From NCBI GenBank assembly GCA_902790635.1, contig CADASN010000010.1, positions 18,919 to 82,918 on the forward strand: a stretch of DNA of 64,000 nucleotides, given 5' to 3'. Both the position numbers and the translations under genes were made by a program. Shown here piece by piece: positions 51,292-59,058 of this stretch; position 1 is the stretch's first letter, and each line of letters begins with the position of its first letter. Source of the DNA: an uncultured Bacteroidia bacterium. Lineage in GTDB: Bacteria > Bacteroidota > Bacteroidia > Bacteroidales > UBA932. A model generated the notes under the pieces. That model was given only the letters and a program-made list of their open reading frames with translations, had not been told where the DNA came from and made no database searches.

Positions 51292-51597
51292 ATGAACCAA
51301 AAAATTAGAATCAAACTCAAGTCTTTCGACCACATGCTCGTGGACAAGTCCGCGACCAAGATCGTCGAGACCGTGAAGTCCACCGGTGCGAAGGTGAATG
51401 GCCCCATTCCCCTTCCGACCAACAAGAAGATCTTCACTGTCAACCGCTCCACCTTCGTCAACAAGAAGGCCCGCGAGCAGTTCGAGCTCGACTCTTATCG
51501 CCGGCTTCTCGACATCGAGGACTCCAACGCCAAGACGGTGGACGCCCTGATGAAGCTTGAACTCCCCTCCGGTGTGGAGGTTGAGATCAAGGTCTGA
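51292..51597 (+). CDS. rpsJ: 30S ribosomal protein S10
   Basis: A 101-aa protein from [14 protein letters not shown] (51292); the frame opens slightly earlier but without a sensible start. It has [39 protein letters not shown] and the end VEVEIKV. It is normally the first gene of the S10 cluster and directly followed by rplC. Here a tRNA and then unrelated genes follow, and rplC appears only at 63920. Confidence 0.97.
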   Translation: MNQKIRIKLKSFDHMLVDKSATKIVETVKSTGAKVNGPIPLPTNKKIFTVNRSTFVNKKAREQFELDSYRRLLDIEDSNAKTVDALMKLELPSGVEVEIKV

Positions 51598-51660
51598 GGC
51601 TGATCGACAACACACAGTCATAAACAGTGCAGGACCGCCGGCAGGCGATCCTGCGCTTTC

Positions 51661-51734
51661 GGTCCCTTAGCTCAGTTGGTTAGAGCAGCTGACTCATAAT
51701 CAGCGGGTCGTCGGTTCAAGCCCGGCAGGGACCA
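51661..51734 (+). tRNA. tRNA with CAT anticodon, probably tRNA-Ile2 (lysidine type)
   Basis: 74 nt: acceptor GGTCCCT/AGGGACC, D-loop AGTTGGTTAGA, anticodon arm GCTGA-CTCATAA-TCAGC, T-arm GTCGG-TTCAAGC-CCGGC, discriminator A. CAT can read Met or, with lysidine, Ile AUA. The G-G-x-C-C-C-U acceptor resembles E. coli tRNA-Ile2 (GGCCCCU) rather than elongator tRNA-Met (GGCTACG), so Ile2 is preferred. No TAnnTTTG promoter lies between rpsJ and the tRNA, so it may be co-transcribed. CCA is not encoded. Confidence 0.9.
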
Positions 51735-51766
51735 CAAAGGACGGCGAAAGCCGTCCTTTGTGGTCC
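51729..51766. repeat. 17-bp perfect hairpin fused to the tRNA 3' end
   Basis: GGACCACAAAGGACGGC (51729-51745), GAAA loop, GCCGTCCTTTGTGGTCC (51750-51766). The left arm includes the last six bases of the tRNA. There is no T-run after it. It could be a processing or stability element, or an integration-site remnant. Confidence 0.85.
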
Positions 51767-51891
51767 AATATCCCAACCCCGGCATCTCCCTATCGTCGCC
51801 AATGTCCCTGCGCTGCCGTTGAGCGCGTGTTATATCTGTGTTTGTTTTTATACCACGTAATTCGTATCTTTAGACCAATATAACGGACCTG

Positions 51892-52158
51892 ATGGAACTG
51901 AATGAACTGCATAAAGATTGCGCACGACGTCAGAAGAAAGGACTTCACTTCATCCTGGCTTCCGTGGTCATATGGGGGCTGATCCTGGCCGTGCATCTGA
52001 CACATCTGGGTATTGAGACGAAAAATCTCATCACATTCTGCTGCTCTGCAGTCTTGTTTCCTTTGGCCAGGGGGCTCGCGAAAGTTCTTGGGATCGATTT
52101 CGCGGGTAAGGGGAATCCGCTTACGAAAGCCGGATTGTTCTTTTCCAAAGTTGAATAG
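51892..52158 (+). pseudogene. Truncated DUF7010-like membrane protein
   Basis: An 88-aa frame with two hydrophobic segments (FILASVVIWGLILAVHLTHL; NLITFCCSAVLFPLARGLA) and the stretch FAGKGNPLTKAGLFF. From memory this matches the N-terminal half of DUF7010-type membrane proteins (about 185 aa), in which further helices follow. Here it stops at VE and the next gene begins 42 bp later on the other strand, so the rest is missing. A TATCTTTA box (51865-51872) with TTTG 20 bp upstream precedes it, so it may still be transcribed. A functional small protein is not excluded. Confidence 0.5.
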
Positions 52159-52200
52159 CGACGTTGTGCTTTTAAGTCTAAGTTGTGTCCGGAACAGCCG

Positions 52201-52698
52201 TTATTGGGCCTGGGCCTTCTTGAAGGCGTAGGTTATCGTCGCACCGAGAAGGTTTTTCTGCTGGATGACGAAACTGCCGGAGGTCAGCTCCAAGACATCG
52301 AACGTGCCTTTCAACTCCATGTCGTAAGCGACGAGATTCAGGATCTCCGTGAGCCAAAGTTTCTCCTGGAATGAGATCTGCTTCAGTTCGGCATTGTAGG
52401 TGAAGAGGGTGCCGTCCACATCCACGTCCTTGAGGTCCAGCTGCGTGAAACTGCCCTTCTTGGCAAGAGCATGAGGGACACCGACATTGCTCATGGCCAG
52501 ATAGAAGTGGACGCTGGAGAAATCGATCTCCTTGGTCTGGTTCCCGCCGGACTGGGGGATGACCTCGGTTTTCTTGTCCAACTGCCAGATTCCATACAGG
52601 TTGCCGGTATCGTCGCCGGTATGGGGAACTCCCTGCTTATCGCAGGCGGAGAAAAGGGCAATGCAAGCAATCGCTGCCATCAAAAGCTTTGTTTTCAT
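52201..52698 (-). CDS. Lipocalin-like lipoprotein
   Basis: A 165-aa protein with a lipoprotein signal (LLMAAIACIALFSACD, Cys about 19). The mature part begins with the GNLYGIWQLDKKTEV opening typical of small lipocalin-like domains in Bacteroidota and continues in alternating beta-strand patterns (SSVHFYLAMSN; TLFTYNAELKQISFQ; GTFDVLELTSGSFVIQQK). Ligand and role are unknown. It is divergent from the TonB receptor at 52890, with an inverted repeat between them. Confidence 0.75.
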   Translation of the reverse strand: MKTKLLMAAIACIALFSACDKQGVPHTGDDTGNLYGIWQLDKKTEVIPQSGGNQTKEIDFSSVHFYLAMSNVGVPHALAKKGSFTQLDLKDVDVDGTLFTYNAELKQISFQEKLWLTEILNLVAYDMELKGTFDVLELTSGSFVIQQKNLLGATITYAFKKAQAQ

Positions 52699-52720
52699 AC
52701 GCGTTTTGGTTATTTAATTG

Positions 52721-52770
52721 AAATAACTGCCGCAAGTTCCATTCCAAAAACCATAGAATCGCAGTTATTT
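52721..52770. repeat. Inverted repeat between lipocalin and receptor genes
   Basis: AAATAACTGC (52721-52730) and GCAGTTATTT (52761-52770), perfect 10-bp arms with a 30-bp centre. It might be a regulator site serving both divergent genes, or a weak stem. Confidence 0.5.
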
Positions 52771-52823
52771 TATCCCTCCCGCAGATTCCGGCATTCGTTT
52801 GTATGCAAATTTTGAAAAAAAGA

Positions 52824-52854
52824 TTTGCAGATTCAAAAAAACGTATTACCTTTG
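52824..52854 (+). promoter_or_regulatory. Promoter of the 52890 receptor gene
   Basis: TTTG (52824-52827), 19-bp spacer, TACCTTTG (52847-52854); 35 nt before ATG 52890. Confidence 0.8.
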
Positions 52855-52889
52855 CGGTGTACTATTATACTATTACACAAGTAAGCGTC

Positions 52890-55295
52890 ATGAAAACTAT
52901 TCTGAAAATCGCGTTTGTGCTGCTCTCCAGCCTCGTTCTGATCCCGGCAGCCTCCGCCGCCCGCCAGGGGGAGACTACCCTCCGCGGCTCCATCATAGAC
53001 GAGTCCGGCGTACCGGCCGGCTTTGCGACCGCTTTCCTTTCCCGTGCGGACGGCGTCGTCGTATGCGGCGTCACCGCCGGGGAGGACGGTCGCTTCGAAC
53101 TGAAAGCCTCCGCCGGCACCTACACCCTCACGGTATCCCTGGTCGGCTACCGCGACGCGTCGCAGACCGTCAGCCTGAGCGGCTCCCTGCTCGAACTCCC
53201 GCCCATCCGGCTCGAGGAAGACGCCGAACTGCTCGGCGAAGCCGTCGTCTCGGCCGTGATGCCCAAGACCCAGCTGACCGGCGAGGGCCTGCAGACCAAT
53301 GTCCGCGGCTCCGTGCTGGAGAACGTGGGCAGCGCCAATGACGTGCTGGCCAAGACCCCGGGACTCATCAAGGGCCAGAACGGGCTCGAAGTCATCGGCA
53401 AAGGCACCCCGCTCGTCTACATCAACGGCCGGAGGCTCACGGATGCTTCCGAACTGGACCGCCTGCAGAGCAATGAGATCCAGAGCGTCGAGGTGATCAC
53501 CAACCCGGGCGCCCAGTACGACGCGACCGTACGCAGCGTGGTGCGCATCCGCACCGTCAAGCGCCAGGGCGACGGCTTCGGCTTCAACCTCTATGCTTCC
53601 GACTCCCAGTCTCCGCGCTGGAAGGAGCACAACGATCCCACCGCGAACCTGAACGTCAACTACCGCACCGGCGGCGTGGACCTCTTCGCAGGCGTCAACT
53701 ATACGCATTTCATGTTCCGGCAGGAGAGCGACCTGCATAAATCGTCATTTGGCAAGAGTCTCGTTTTCGAGGATAAAGGCACGCTAAGCGCCACATCCAG
53801 GCAGCAATTCGCCTCCGGAAATGCCGGCGTCAACTGGCAGATTTCCGACTTCCACTTCGTCGGCGGCAAGGTCGAATGGGGACGGACACTCGATATGTCC
53901 GGGCACTCCGTGGTGGCGGACAACGTTTTTGAAAACGGCGCCCAGGTGGACAAACTGACCACCACTTCGGACGACCGCATCGGCGACCGCATGCCCGGGA
54001 GACTGGGCGCAAACCTCTACTACAACGGCCTCGTCGGCGGGAAACTGGGCATTGACGTGAACCTGGACTACTACGGCTCGGATGCTTCTTCCATCACGGA
54101 TTCAAAGGAAAGCAGTACGATGACCCACGACGCCAGCATCAGCAGCAACAGTTTCAATGACTCCCGGCTCTATGCCGCCAAAGCCGTGCTCTCCTACCCC
54201 GTCGGAAACGGACAATTCCAGCTGGGCACGGAAGAGACCTTCTCCCGTCGCAACGACGTATACAGAATCTCCGGCATCGAGATCCCGGCATCGACCGCCC
54301 TCATCAAGGAAGACAACTACGCAGGGTTCGCCTCCTATGCCTTCGTGGCGCCCAAAGTCGGCCAGTTCAGCGCGGGCGTACGTTATGAATATGTCCGCTA
54401 CTCCTATGAGGACGCCCTGGCGCCGAAGAACAACCTGCAGCGCGACTATGGGAACTGGTTCCCGACCGTTTCGTACGCCGGCGTCCTCGGCCCGGTACAG
54501 CTGATGTTCAACTACAGCGCCAAGACGCAGCGGCCCAACTACGACAACCTGTCCAATGCCATCCGCTACAACAGCCGCTACATCTGGCAGAGCGGAAACG
54601 CCCGCCTCCAGCCGGAGATCTCCAACAATGTCAGCCTCACGGCCGTCTGGAACTTCATCACCTTCATGGTCAATTATACCCGCACGGACAACGCCATCAT
54701 GACCTGGTCGTCACCCTACGGAGAAGAAGGTGTCGTCCTGGTGCAGCCCCGCAACATCGAGACCCCGTTCCGGACCATGTCGGCCTTCGTGAACCTGACG
54801 CCTACCATCGGTCCCTGGACGATGAACTACACGGTGGGCATCCAGCCGCAGTGGCTGACCATCAACGCGCCCGATCCGCGCGAGGCGTCCGGCATCCGGG
54901 TGACGAAATTCAACGGCAAGCCCATCTTCTTCGCGCAATTGCTGAACACGCTCCGCTTCGACGGCGGCTGGCAGTTTGAATTGGGCGGGCTGGTCCAGTC
55001 AAAAGGCTATTCCGGCAACTTGCGGATGAACAACGTGTATTGCGACCTCACCGCAGCCGTGCAGAAGACCCTGCTGAAGGACGGCTCCCTGGTCCTCCGC
55101 CTCGACGGCGCCGACCTGCTCGGCCTCGCCCGGATGAACGTGGACAGCGACTTCGGCAGCCACACCATCAGCCAGACCAACCTGATGGACAACCAGCGGA
55201 TCAAACTCTCCGTCCGCTACAGCTTCAACACCGCCCCGAGTAAATACAAAGGCACGGGCGCCGGAAATGACACCCGTGACCGTATGAAGCAATAG
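52890..55295 (+). CDS. Outer membrane beta-barrel receptor (TonB-dependent, OMP_b-brl_3 type)
   Basis: An 801-aa protein from MKTILKIAF (52890); the longer open frame runs through the promoter. A signal peptide (VLLSSLVLIPAASA) is followed by a carboxypeptidase-regulatory-like domain (TTLRGSIIDESGVPAGFATAF, about 25-100). A plug follows (VLAKTPGLIKGQNGLEVIGKG, LVYINGRRL, IQSVEVITNPGAQYDA, about 130-220), then a barrel with alternating aromatic strands ending in RYSFNTAPS plus a short polar tail. This architecture fits the receptor-like family often linked to peptide or unknown cargo rather than SusC. It is a single-gene unit. Confidence 0.86.
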   Translation: MKTILKIAFVLLSSLVLIPAASAARQGETTLRGSIIDESGVPAGFATAFLSRADGVVVCGVTAGEDGRFELKASAGTYTLTVSLVGYRDASQTVSLSGSLLELPPIRLEEDAELLGEAVVSAVMPKTQLTGEGLQTNVRGSVLENVGSANDVLAKTPGLIKGQNGLEVIGKGTPLVYINGRRLTDASELDRLQSNEIQSVEVITNPGAQYDATVRSVVRIRTVKRQGDGFGFNLYASDSQSPRWKEHNDPTANLNVNYRTGGVDLFAGVNYTHFMFRQESDLHKSSFGKSLVFEDKGTLSATSRQQFASGNAGVNWQISDFHFVGGKVEWGRTLDMSGHSVVADNVFENGAQVDKLTTTSDDRIGDRMPGRLGANLYYNGLVGGKLGIDVNLDYYGSDASSITDSKESSTMTHDASISSNSFNDSRLYAAKAVLSYPVGNGQFQLGTEETFSRRNDVYRISGIEIPASTALIKEDNYAGFASYAFVAPKVGQFSAGVRYEYVRYSYEDALAPKNNLQRDYGNWFPTVSYAGVLGPVQLMFNYSAKTQRPNYDNLSNAIRYNSRYIWQSGNARLQPEISNNVSLTAVWNFITFMVNYTRTDNAIMTWSSPYGEEGVVLVQPRNIETPFRTMSAFVNLTPTIGPWTMNYTVGIQPQWLTINAPDPREASGIRVTKFNGKPIFFAQLLNTLRFDGGWQFELGGLVQSKGYSGNLRMNNVYCDLTAAVQKTLLKDGSLVLRLDGADLLGLARMNVDSDFGSHTISQTNLMDNQRIKLSVRYSFNTAPSKYKGTGAGNDTRDRMKQ

Positions 55296-55305
55296 GGATT
55301 CCCGC

Positions 55306-55590
55306 CTATCTGTGTCCCAAGGTTTCCTTGACCAGGAAATCAACAAAGGCCTTGCGGCTCCTGAAGCCCTCCGGAATCGCCACGACCAGATACCATGTGC
55401 CCGGATATTCCCAGGAGTACTGGAAATACGATTCCACCGGATAGGGATCGACGACCGCATCAATCCGGGGATCCGTCTGCCTGACCTTTTCCAGGACCTC
55501 CCGGTGGATTCCGTGCCTTAAATCGGCCGCATATTCCAGATCCTTGGGACCCGGAGCGGGCTTATCGTTCTGCGAGAAATCAGTATCCAT
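55306..55590 (-). CDS. Small conserved-looking cytoplasmic protein of unknown function
   Basis: A 94-aa protein with no signal or membrane segment. It has a polar, Pro-rich N-terminus, then YAADLRHGIHREVLEKVRQ, an Asp/Pro-containing strand (RIDAVVDPYPVESYFQYSW), and GTWYLVVAIPEGFRSRKAFVDFLVKE. I do not recognise a family; the pattern is a small alpha/beta domain. The start is supported by an exact promoter (TTG-19 bp-TACCTTTG) ending 4 nt before the ATG, giving a leaderless transcript. It is the last gene on this strand before the receptor, convergent with it. Confidence 0.65.
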   Translation of the reverse strand: MDTDFSQNDKPAPGPKDLEYAADLRHGIHREVLEKVRQTDPRIDAVVDPYPVESYFQYSWEYPGTWYLVVAIPEGFRSRKAFVDFLVKETLGHR

Positions 55591-55594
55591 AGTG

Positions 55595-55624
55595 CAAAGG
55601 TAATGATTATTGGCTCCGGGTCAA
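55595..55624 (-). promoter_or_regulatory. Promoter of the 55306-55590 gene
   Basis: On the minus strand TTG (55624-55622), 19-bp spacer, TACCTTTG (55602-55595). The box ends 4 nt before ATG 55590. Confidence 0.7.
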
Positions 55625-55653
55625 GGCTGCCCGGCAGGAATCTGCCGGCCGCT

Positions 55654-56130
55654 TTACAAAGGATAGATCCCTGCCCCGATAAAAGAGATCAGCGCCTGCG
55701 GCTCGATCCGGATCTGGAGGCCGCGCACGCCGGCACTGACATAGATGTGGTCATACAGCAGGGCCGACTCATGGACAAAGGTCGGAAGAGGTTTCTTCAT
55801 CCCGACCGGAGAACAGCCGCCACGGATGTATCCTGTCTCAGGGAGAAGTTCCTTCATGTGGATCATCGCGGCGGATTTGTTGCCGGAGATGCGGGCGGCC
55901 ACTTTCAAGTCCACTTCCATATCCCCGGGCATCACGCATACGAAAAGGCCGTTGCGGTCTCCCCGCAGGACCAGCGTCTTGAATACCTGCCCGATCGGCT
56001 CTCCCAGCTGTGCCGCCACGTGATCTGCGGCCAGGTTGTTCTCATCGACCTCGTAGGGAACGAGGCCGAACGGAATCCCCGCGGTCTCCAGCAGCCGGAC
56101 GGCATTGGTCTTCTGGATGTGCTCTTTCAT
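55654..56130 (-). CDS. ybaK: Cys-tRNA(Pro)/Cys-tRNA(Cys) deacylase, YbaK/EbsC family
   Basis: A 158-aa editing enzyme that hydrolyses mischarged Cys-tRNA(Pro). From MKEHIQKTNAVRLLETAGI (56130) it shows the family features YEVDENNLAADHVAAQLG, VFKTLVLRGDRNGLFVCVMPGDMEVDLK and TGYIRGGCSPVGMKK. The frame is open 47 codons upstream, but that part is a shadow of the previous gene. Its ATG overlaps the stop of the upstream gene by 4 bp, so it ends the long cdaA-to-ybaK run. Confidence 0.92.
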   Translation of the reverse strand: MKEHIQKTNAVRLLETAGIPFGLVPYEVDENNLAADHVAAQLGEPIGQVFKTLVLRGDRNGLFVCVMPGDMEVDLKVAARISGNKSAAMIHMKELLPETGYIRGGCSPVGMKKPLPTFVHESALLYDHIYVSAGVRGLQIRIEPQALISFIGAGIYPL

Positions 56131-56525
56131 GGAGCCTTCTTCTCCCGTTCCGCACGCTTCCTGCGGCGCTGTTCCCGATTGTTCTTTTGAGATGCCAGCA
56201 CTTCCACCACGGCGTCCGTCATCTCGTCCGGCCATGTCTCTCCAGACACAGATGCATCCGACCAGGGGCACAGATCTTTATAATCCGAATCAAATACAAT
56301 CGTATATGGGGGACCGCACCGGTCATTGACGGACATGAACAACCTGCGTCCTTCAGCATGGATCAAGCTTGTCGGCCATTCTATGTCGGGATCGTCCACG
56401 CGTTCGTAGGTCTCTTTGGTTATCTCAAACAAGGAGCAGTTGACGCCACTGCCGACTTGTGCCGTGTACAATCCCCTGTCCTCATCGAAACAGGCTTTCC
56501 AGTTATTTCCTTTTTTAAATTGCAT
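56127..56525 (-). CDS. Protein of unknown function, basic C-terminal tail
   Basis: About 132 aa from MQFKKGNNWKACFDEDRG (56525); longer frames exist but have an unlikely composition and run into the upstream gene. It is a soluble protein with WKACFDEDRGLYTAQ, a middle with several acidic and aromatic residues (DDPDIEWPTSLIHAEGRRLF; YTIVFDSDYKDLCPWSD) and a strongly basic end (REQRRRKRAEREKK) that may bind nucleic acid. I do not recognise a family. It overlaps ybaK by 4 bp and follows DUF3667 by 64 bp. Confidence 0.6.
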   Translation of the reverse strand: MQFKKGNNWKACFDEDRGLYTAQVGSGVNCSLFEITKETYERVDDPDIEWPTSLIHAEGRRLFMSVNDRCGPPYTIVFDSDYKDLCPWSDASVSGETWPDEMTDAVVEVLASQKNNREQRRRKRAEREKKAP

Positions 56526-56589
56526 AGGACAATGATCGTGAAAAACATAAAGATACGCATTCCCCGTAATAACACAAAACAGACGCCGC

Positions 56590-57495
56590 TCAGCGGAGAA
56601 ATACGAGGAGCAGGACCACACCGCTGATCAGCAGGATCATCAAGGCATAGATAACGCCGTAAGAGACTCCGGTCCGGACTGCCTGCCAGAAGCTTTTCTT
56701 CCAGGGAATTCCCAGCCATTGGTGGTAATCGACGATTAGCAGCAAGAGCATCAGGAGTATGTTGATGGACGCACTCTTCCCCCAAGTGAGCAGCAAGGCG
56801 AACAACATGAAGAAACTGAACTGGCACAGCACATAAGCCGCCCCGGCTGCACAGGCCGAAGAGCCCAGTTTGTATCGTCGCAGCGAGAGGATCATCGCCA
56901 GCCACAAGAACAGGAACTCGCTGAGGAACAACGGGATTCCCTGGCTTCTGAGCGTGCCTTCCAAAGCGGCGATGGCAGCCTCGTGCTGCGTATCGACGAC
57001 TTCGGGATACTGGTCCAGATGCAGAAAGATGTAGCCATCCTGTACGATCTTGGCAACGTTCAAAGCCATGTTCCTTCCCAAGGTATCCTGATTCCAATCA
57101 AGCTTCAAATCCATACTATCTTCAAGCGCTTGAGGAATCGTGCCCTGATGCTGCACCGGCTGCAGGATGGCCGAAACCAAAGCGAAAAACGCATAGAAGA
57201 CAATGAGTGCCGTCAGCGGAGCGAGGTAGCGTTCATGCTGCCCCTGGATATAGTCGCGGATCATGTAGCCGGGGCGCAGCAGCAACTGGCTGAAGGTACG
57301 TTTGGCATCGTCGTTCAGGAAGGGAATGCTGTCGAAAGCCCCTTTGTAGAAATCCCGGGAGCGATGCTGCTTCCTCTCTTTCCGGGGTTTTTCCCAGGGA
57401 TAGAATCCAAGGTGCTGCCAGATCGAGAAGGCACGCAGCCGGACTTTGAACGAATGACTTTTTGCTTTCACGGAAGAGGGATGCCGCCTCGTCAA
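56590..57495 (-). CDS. DUF3667 domain membrane protein
   Basis: A 301-aa protein. The signature region is DAKRTFSQLLLRPGYMIRDYIQGQHERYLAPLTALI (about residues 62-97), characteristic of DUF3667, in which a short amphipathic segment precedes membrane helices. Four or five hydrophobic segments follow, with a soluble loop between the first and second (about 120-185). The N-terminus is highly basic. Function is unknown. It starts 1 bp after the 57497 gene stop. Confidence 0.78.
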   Translation of the reverse strand: MTRRHPSSVKAKSHSFKVRLRAFSIWQHLGFYPWEKPRKERKQHRSRDFYKGAFDSIPFLNDDAKRTFSQLLLRPGYMIRDYIQGQHERYLAPLTALIVFYAFFALVSAILQPVQHQGTIPQALEDSMDLKLDWNQDTLGRNMALNVAKIVQDGYIFLHLDQYPEVVDTQHEAAIAALEGTLRSQGIPLFLSEFLFLWLAMILSLRRYKLGSSACAAGAAYVLCQFSFFMLFALLLTWGKSASINILLMLLLLIVDYHQWLGIPWKKSFWQAVRTGVSYGVIYALMILLISGVVLLLVFLR

Positions 57496-57496
57496 C

Positions 57497-57946
57497 TTAT
57501 CTGCGGATAAGGCCGGCTACGATGTCCACGAATTGGTTGTGCATGGCCTGGAGCAGATTCTGTGCGTACTCTTTGAGGAGGAGTTTGTATGCCATGACAT
57601 CCTTGTAATTGTTGCCCAGTTTTTCCCAGAGTGTGCGTCTGACGGCCTCCGCATAGGCTTTTTGCAGGGCGGCGGGGTCGCCGGCCACATCCAGGGGCAG
57701 CGTCTGGTAAAGCTTGTCGAAGTCGCCCATATAGATGGGAATGGAGTCCCAGATTCCCCTCAGTTTCTCCTGGTACTCAGACTGCATCTTTTCCAGCAGT
57801 TCCGGAGCATACTTCGGGTCCAGGGCTTCGCCCCGGGTCGCATCTTCGAGGGAAATCTCGTTAAAATACGCGTTGAAGCAGTTTTTCATTTCGTCACCGG
57901 ACTTCATGATGAAATCGGCCGGGTCGACAGGAGGAAGGGCTATCAT
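57497..57946 (-). CDS. Helical protein of unknown function
   Basis: A 149-aa soluble, mostly helical protein: MKNCFNAYFNEISLEDATRG, a long amphipathic stretch (YAPELLEKMQSEYQEKLRGIWDSI), and a C-terminal helix pair (VRRTLWEKLGNNYKDVMAYKLLLKEYAQNLLQAMHNQFVDIVAGL). I do not recognise a family. Starts at 57946 or at internal Met codons 14 or 20 are possible. It sits 36 bp after the outer-membrane barrel gene and 1 bp ahead of DUF3667. Confidence 0.6.
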   Translation of the reverse strand: MIALPPVDPADFIMKSGDEMKNCFNAYFNEISLEDATRGEALDPKYAPELLEKMQSEYQEKLRGIWDSIPIYMGDFDKLYQTLPLDVAGDPAALQKAYAEAVRRTLWEKLGNNYKDVMAYKLLLKEYAQNLLQAMHNQFVDIVAGLIRR

Positions 57947-57982
57947 ATTCGGTGAAAGTTATGTGTTTTGCGAGAATGAGGT

Positions 57983-58744
57983 TTAGTTGAGCAGCCAGGC
58001 GATGCCGCAGCTGACGTTGTAGAATGTGCCGAGTTGCTGGAAGTCCAGGTCGGCGTAAAGGTCCAGCTGGACCCGCGGCGACAACAGCCAGGTGAAACCG
58101 AATTCGGTCAGGTACTGGTTGGTTGCACCGGGGTGCAGGTAGTTGTAGGATTCGATGAAGGAGCCCAGGCGCTCCGTGATGTCGAATTCGAACCCGATAC
58201 CCACGAAGGTGGTGGGCGTGGGCGTCTCGCCGTCCCACAGGACGCCGACATTGTAGCAGATGTCCATCCAGTCGCTTACGGTGTTCTCGAACAGCAGATG
58301 CATCTCCGGGGAGAGGTGGGAGGGGAGCAGCCACTTGGTCCCGACATGCGATGAGACCAGACCGGCCAGGAAAGCGATGGAAGGGAGGAAGCCGGAACCG
58401 TTCAAGAACTTGGTCTTCAGCTCGATGTCGAGTGGCGCCAGGCCGTAGTTGGGCTTGGCGCCCGGGGTCTGTCTGACCATCAGGAAGTCGGCGCCGACGC
58501 GAATCTCAGTATGTTCGAAGAGGCCGAAACGGAGCTGGGTATTGCTGAGGGTGAACGTGCTGGGTCCGTCGGTCTGGGATTCAAATCCCAGTCCGGTCTC
58601 CAGTTGCAGTTTGTAGCGCGGCATGATATCCGTGCCCGTCAGGGCGCCGGGCCGGTCGGGGAAAACGAGCGGCTGACCGACCTGCGCATGGCAGAAGCCC
58701 GGAAGGAAAGCCGATGCCAGGGCAATCAGAAGAAAGCGTCTCAT
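57983..58744 (-). CDS. Small outer-membrane beta-barrel, MetA-pathway/transporter-like
   Basis: A 253-aa protein with a signal peptide (FLLIALASAFLPGFCHA). The mature part is a barrel of alternating strands, including YKLQLETGLGFESQ, TLSNTQLRFGLFEHTEIRVGADF, LDIELKTKFL, TFVGIGFEFDITERLGSFIESYNY and a terminal VQLDLYADLDFQQLGTFYNVSCGIAWLL. This matches the transporter family annotated as putative MetA-pathway of phenol degradation, whose function is not established. It overlaps the Dabb gene start by 4 bp. Confidence 0.8.
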   Translation of the reverse strand: MRRFLLIALASAFLPGFCHAQVGQPLVFPDRPGALTGTDIMPRYKLQLETGLGFESQTDGPSTFTLSNTQLRFGLFEHTEIRVGADFLMVRQTPGAKPNYGLAPLDIELKTKFLNGSGFLPSIAFLAGLVSSHVGTKWLLPSHLSPEMHLLFENTVSDWMDICYNVGVLWDGETPTPTTFVGIGFEFDITERLGSFIESYNYLHPGATNQYLTEFGFTWLLSPRVQLDLYADLDFQQLGTFYNVSCGIAWLLN

Positions 58745-59046
58745 AACTCGAAATCCAGGCAGGCGCGCTGGACCGTGTACGGCCGAACTTTTCCGTTGGC
58801 GACTGCCAAGTGAGCCGGATGCCTGGCATAGCCTTTCAACGCTTCTTCGCTCTCCAGCGTGCTGTCCAGCATCACGTCGGCATTGGACGACGCCAGCCGT
58901 CCCTCCGTGTGTACTTTCACGTCGATCAGGCCGGGCACCTGGCCGACCAGACCTTCCAGTCCGGCCTTGATGCCTGCCTTGACGGTTGCCTTTTCTTCGT
59001 CGGACAACGCGGGGTCCAGCGTCCAGAGGATGATGTGCTTTACCAT
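58741..59046 (-). CDS. Dabb family (stress-responsive alpha/beta barrel) protein
   Basis: A 101-aa single-domain protein opening MVKHIILWTLDPALSDEEKA, with LVGQVPGLIDVKVHTEG and ALKGYARHPAHLAVANGKVRPY, as in the Dabb dimeric ferredoxin-like fold. Bacterial members are mostly uncharacterised; some bind or modify small aromatic molecules. It is 12 bp after manC and overlaps the next gene by 4 bp. Confidence 0.87.
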   Translation of the reverse strand: MVKHIILWTLDPALSDEEKATVKAGIKAGLEGLVGQVPGLIDVKVHTEGRLASSNADVMLDSTLESEEALKGYARHPAHLAVANGKVRPYTVQRACLDFEL

Positions 59047-59058
59047 ATTATAATGACA

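Noticed and set aside
51661-51734. tRNA-Met (elongator) for the CAT anticodon
   Set aside because: Possible, but the acceptor stem GGTCCCT resembles tRNA-Ile2 more than elongator Met. Kept as an alternative, not the main call.
51793-51807. 15-bp match to the hydF palindrome flank (CGTCGCCAATGTCCC)
   Set aside because: In a 64 kb window a few chance 15-mer matches between some pair of sites are expected; no palindrome partner arm is present here.
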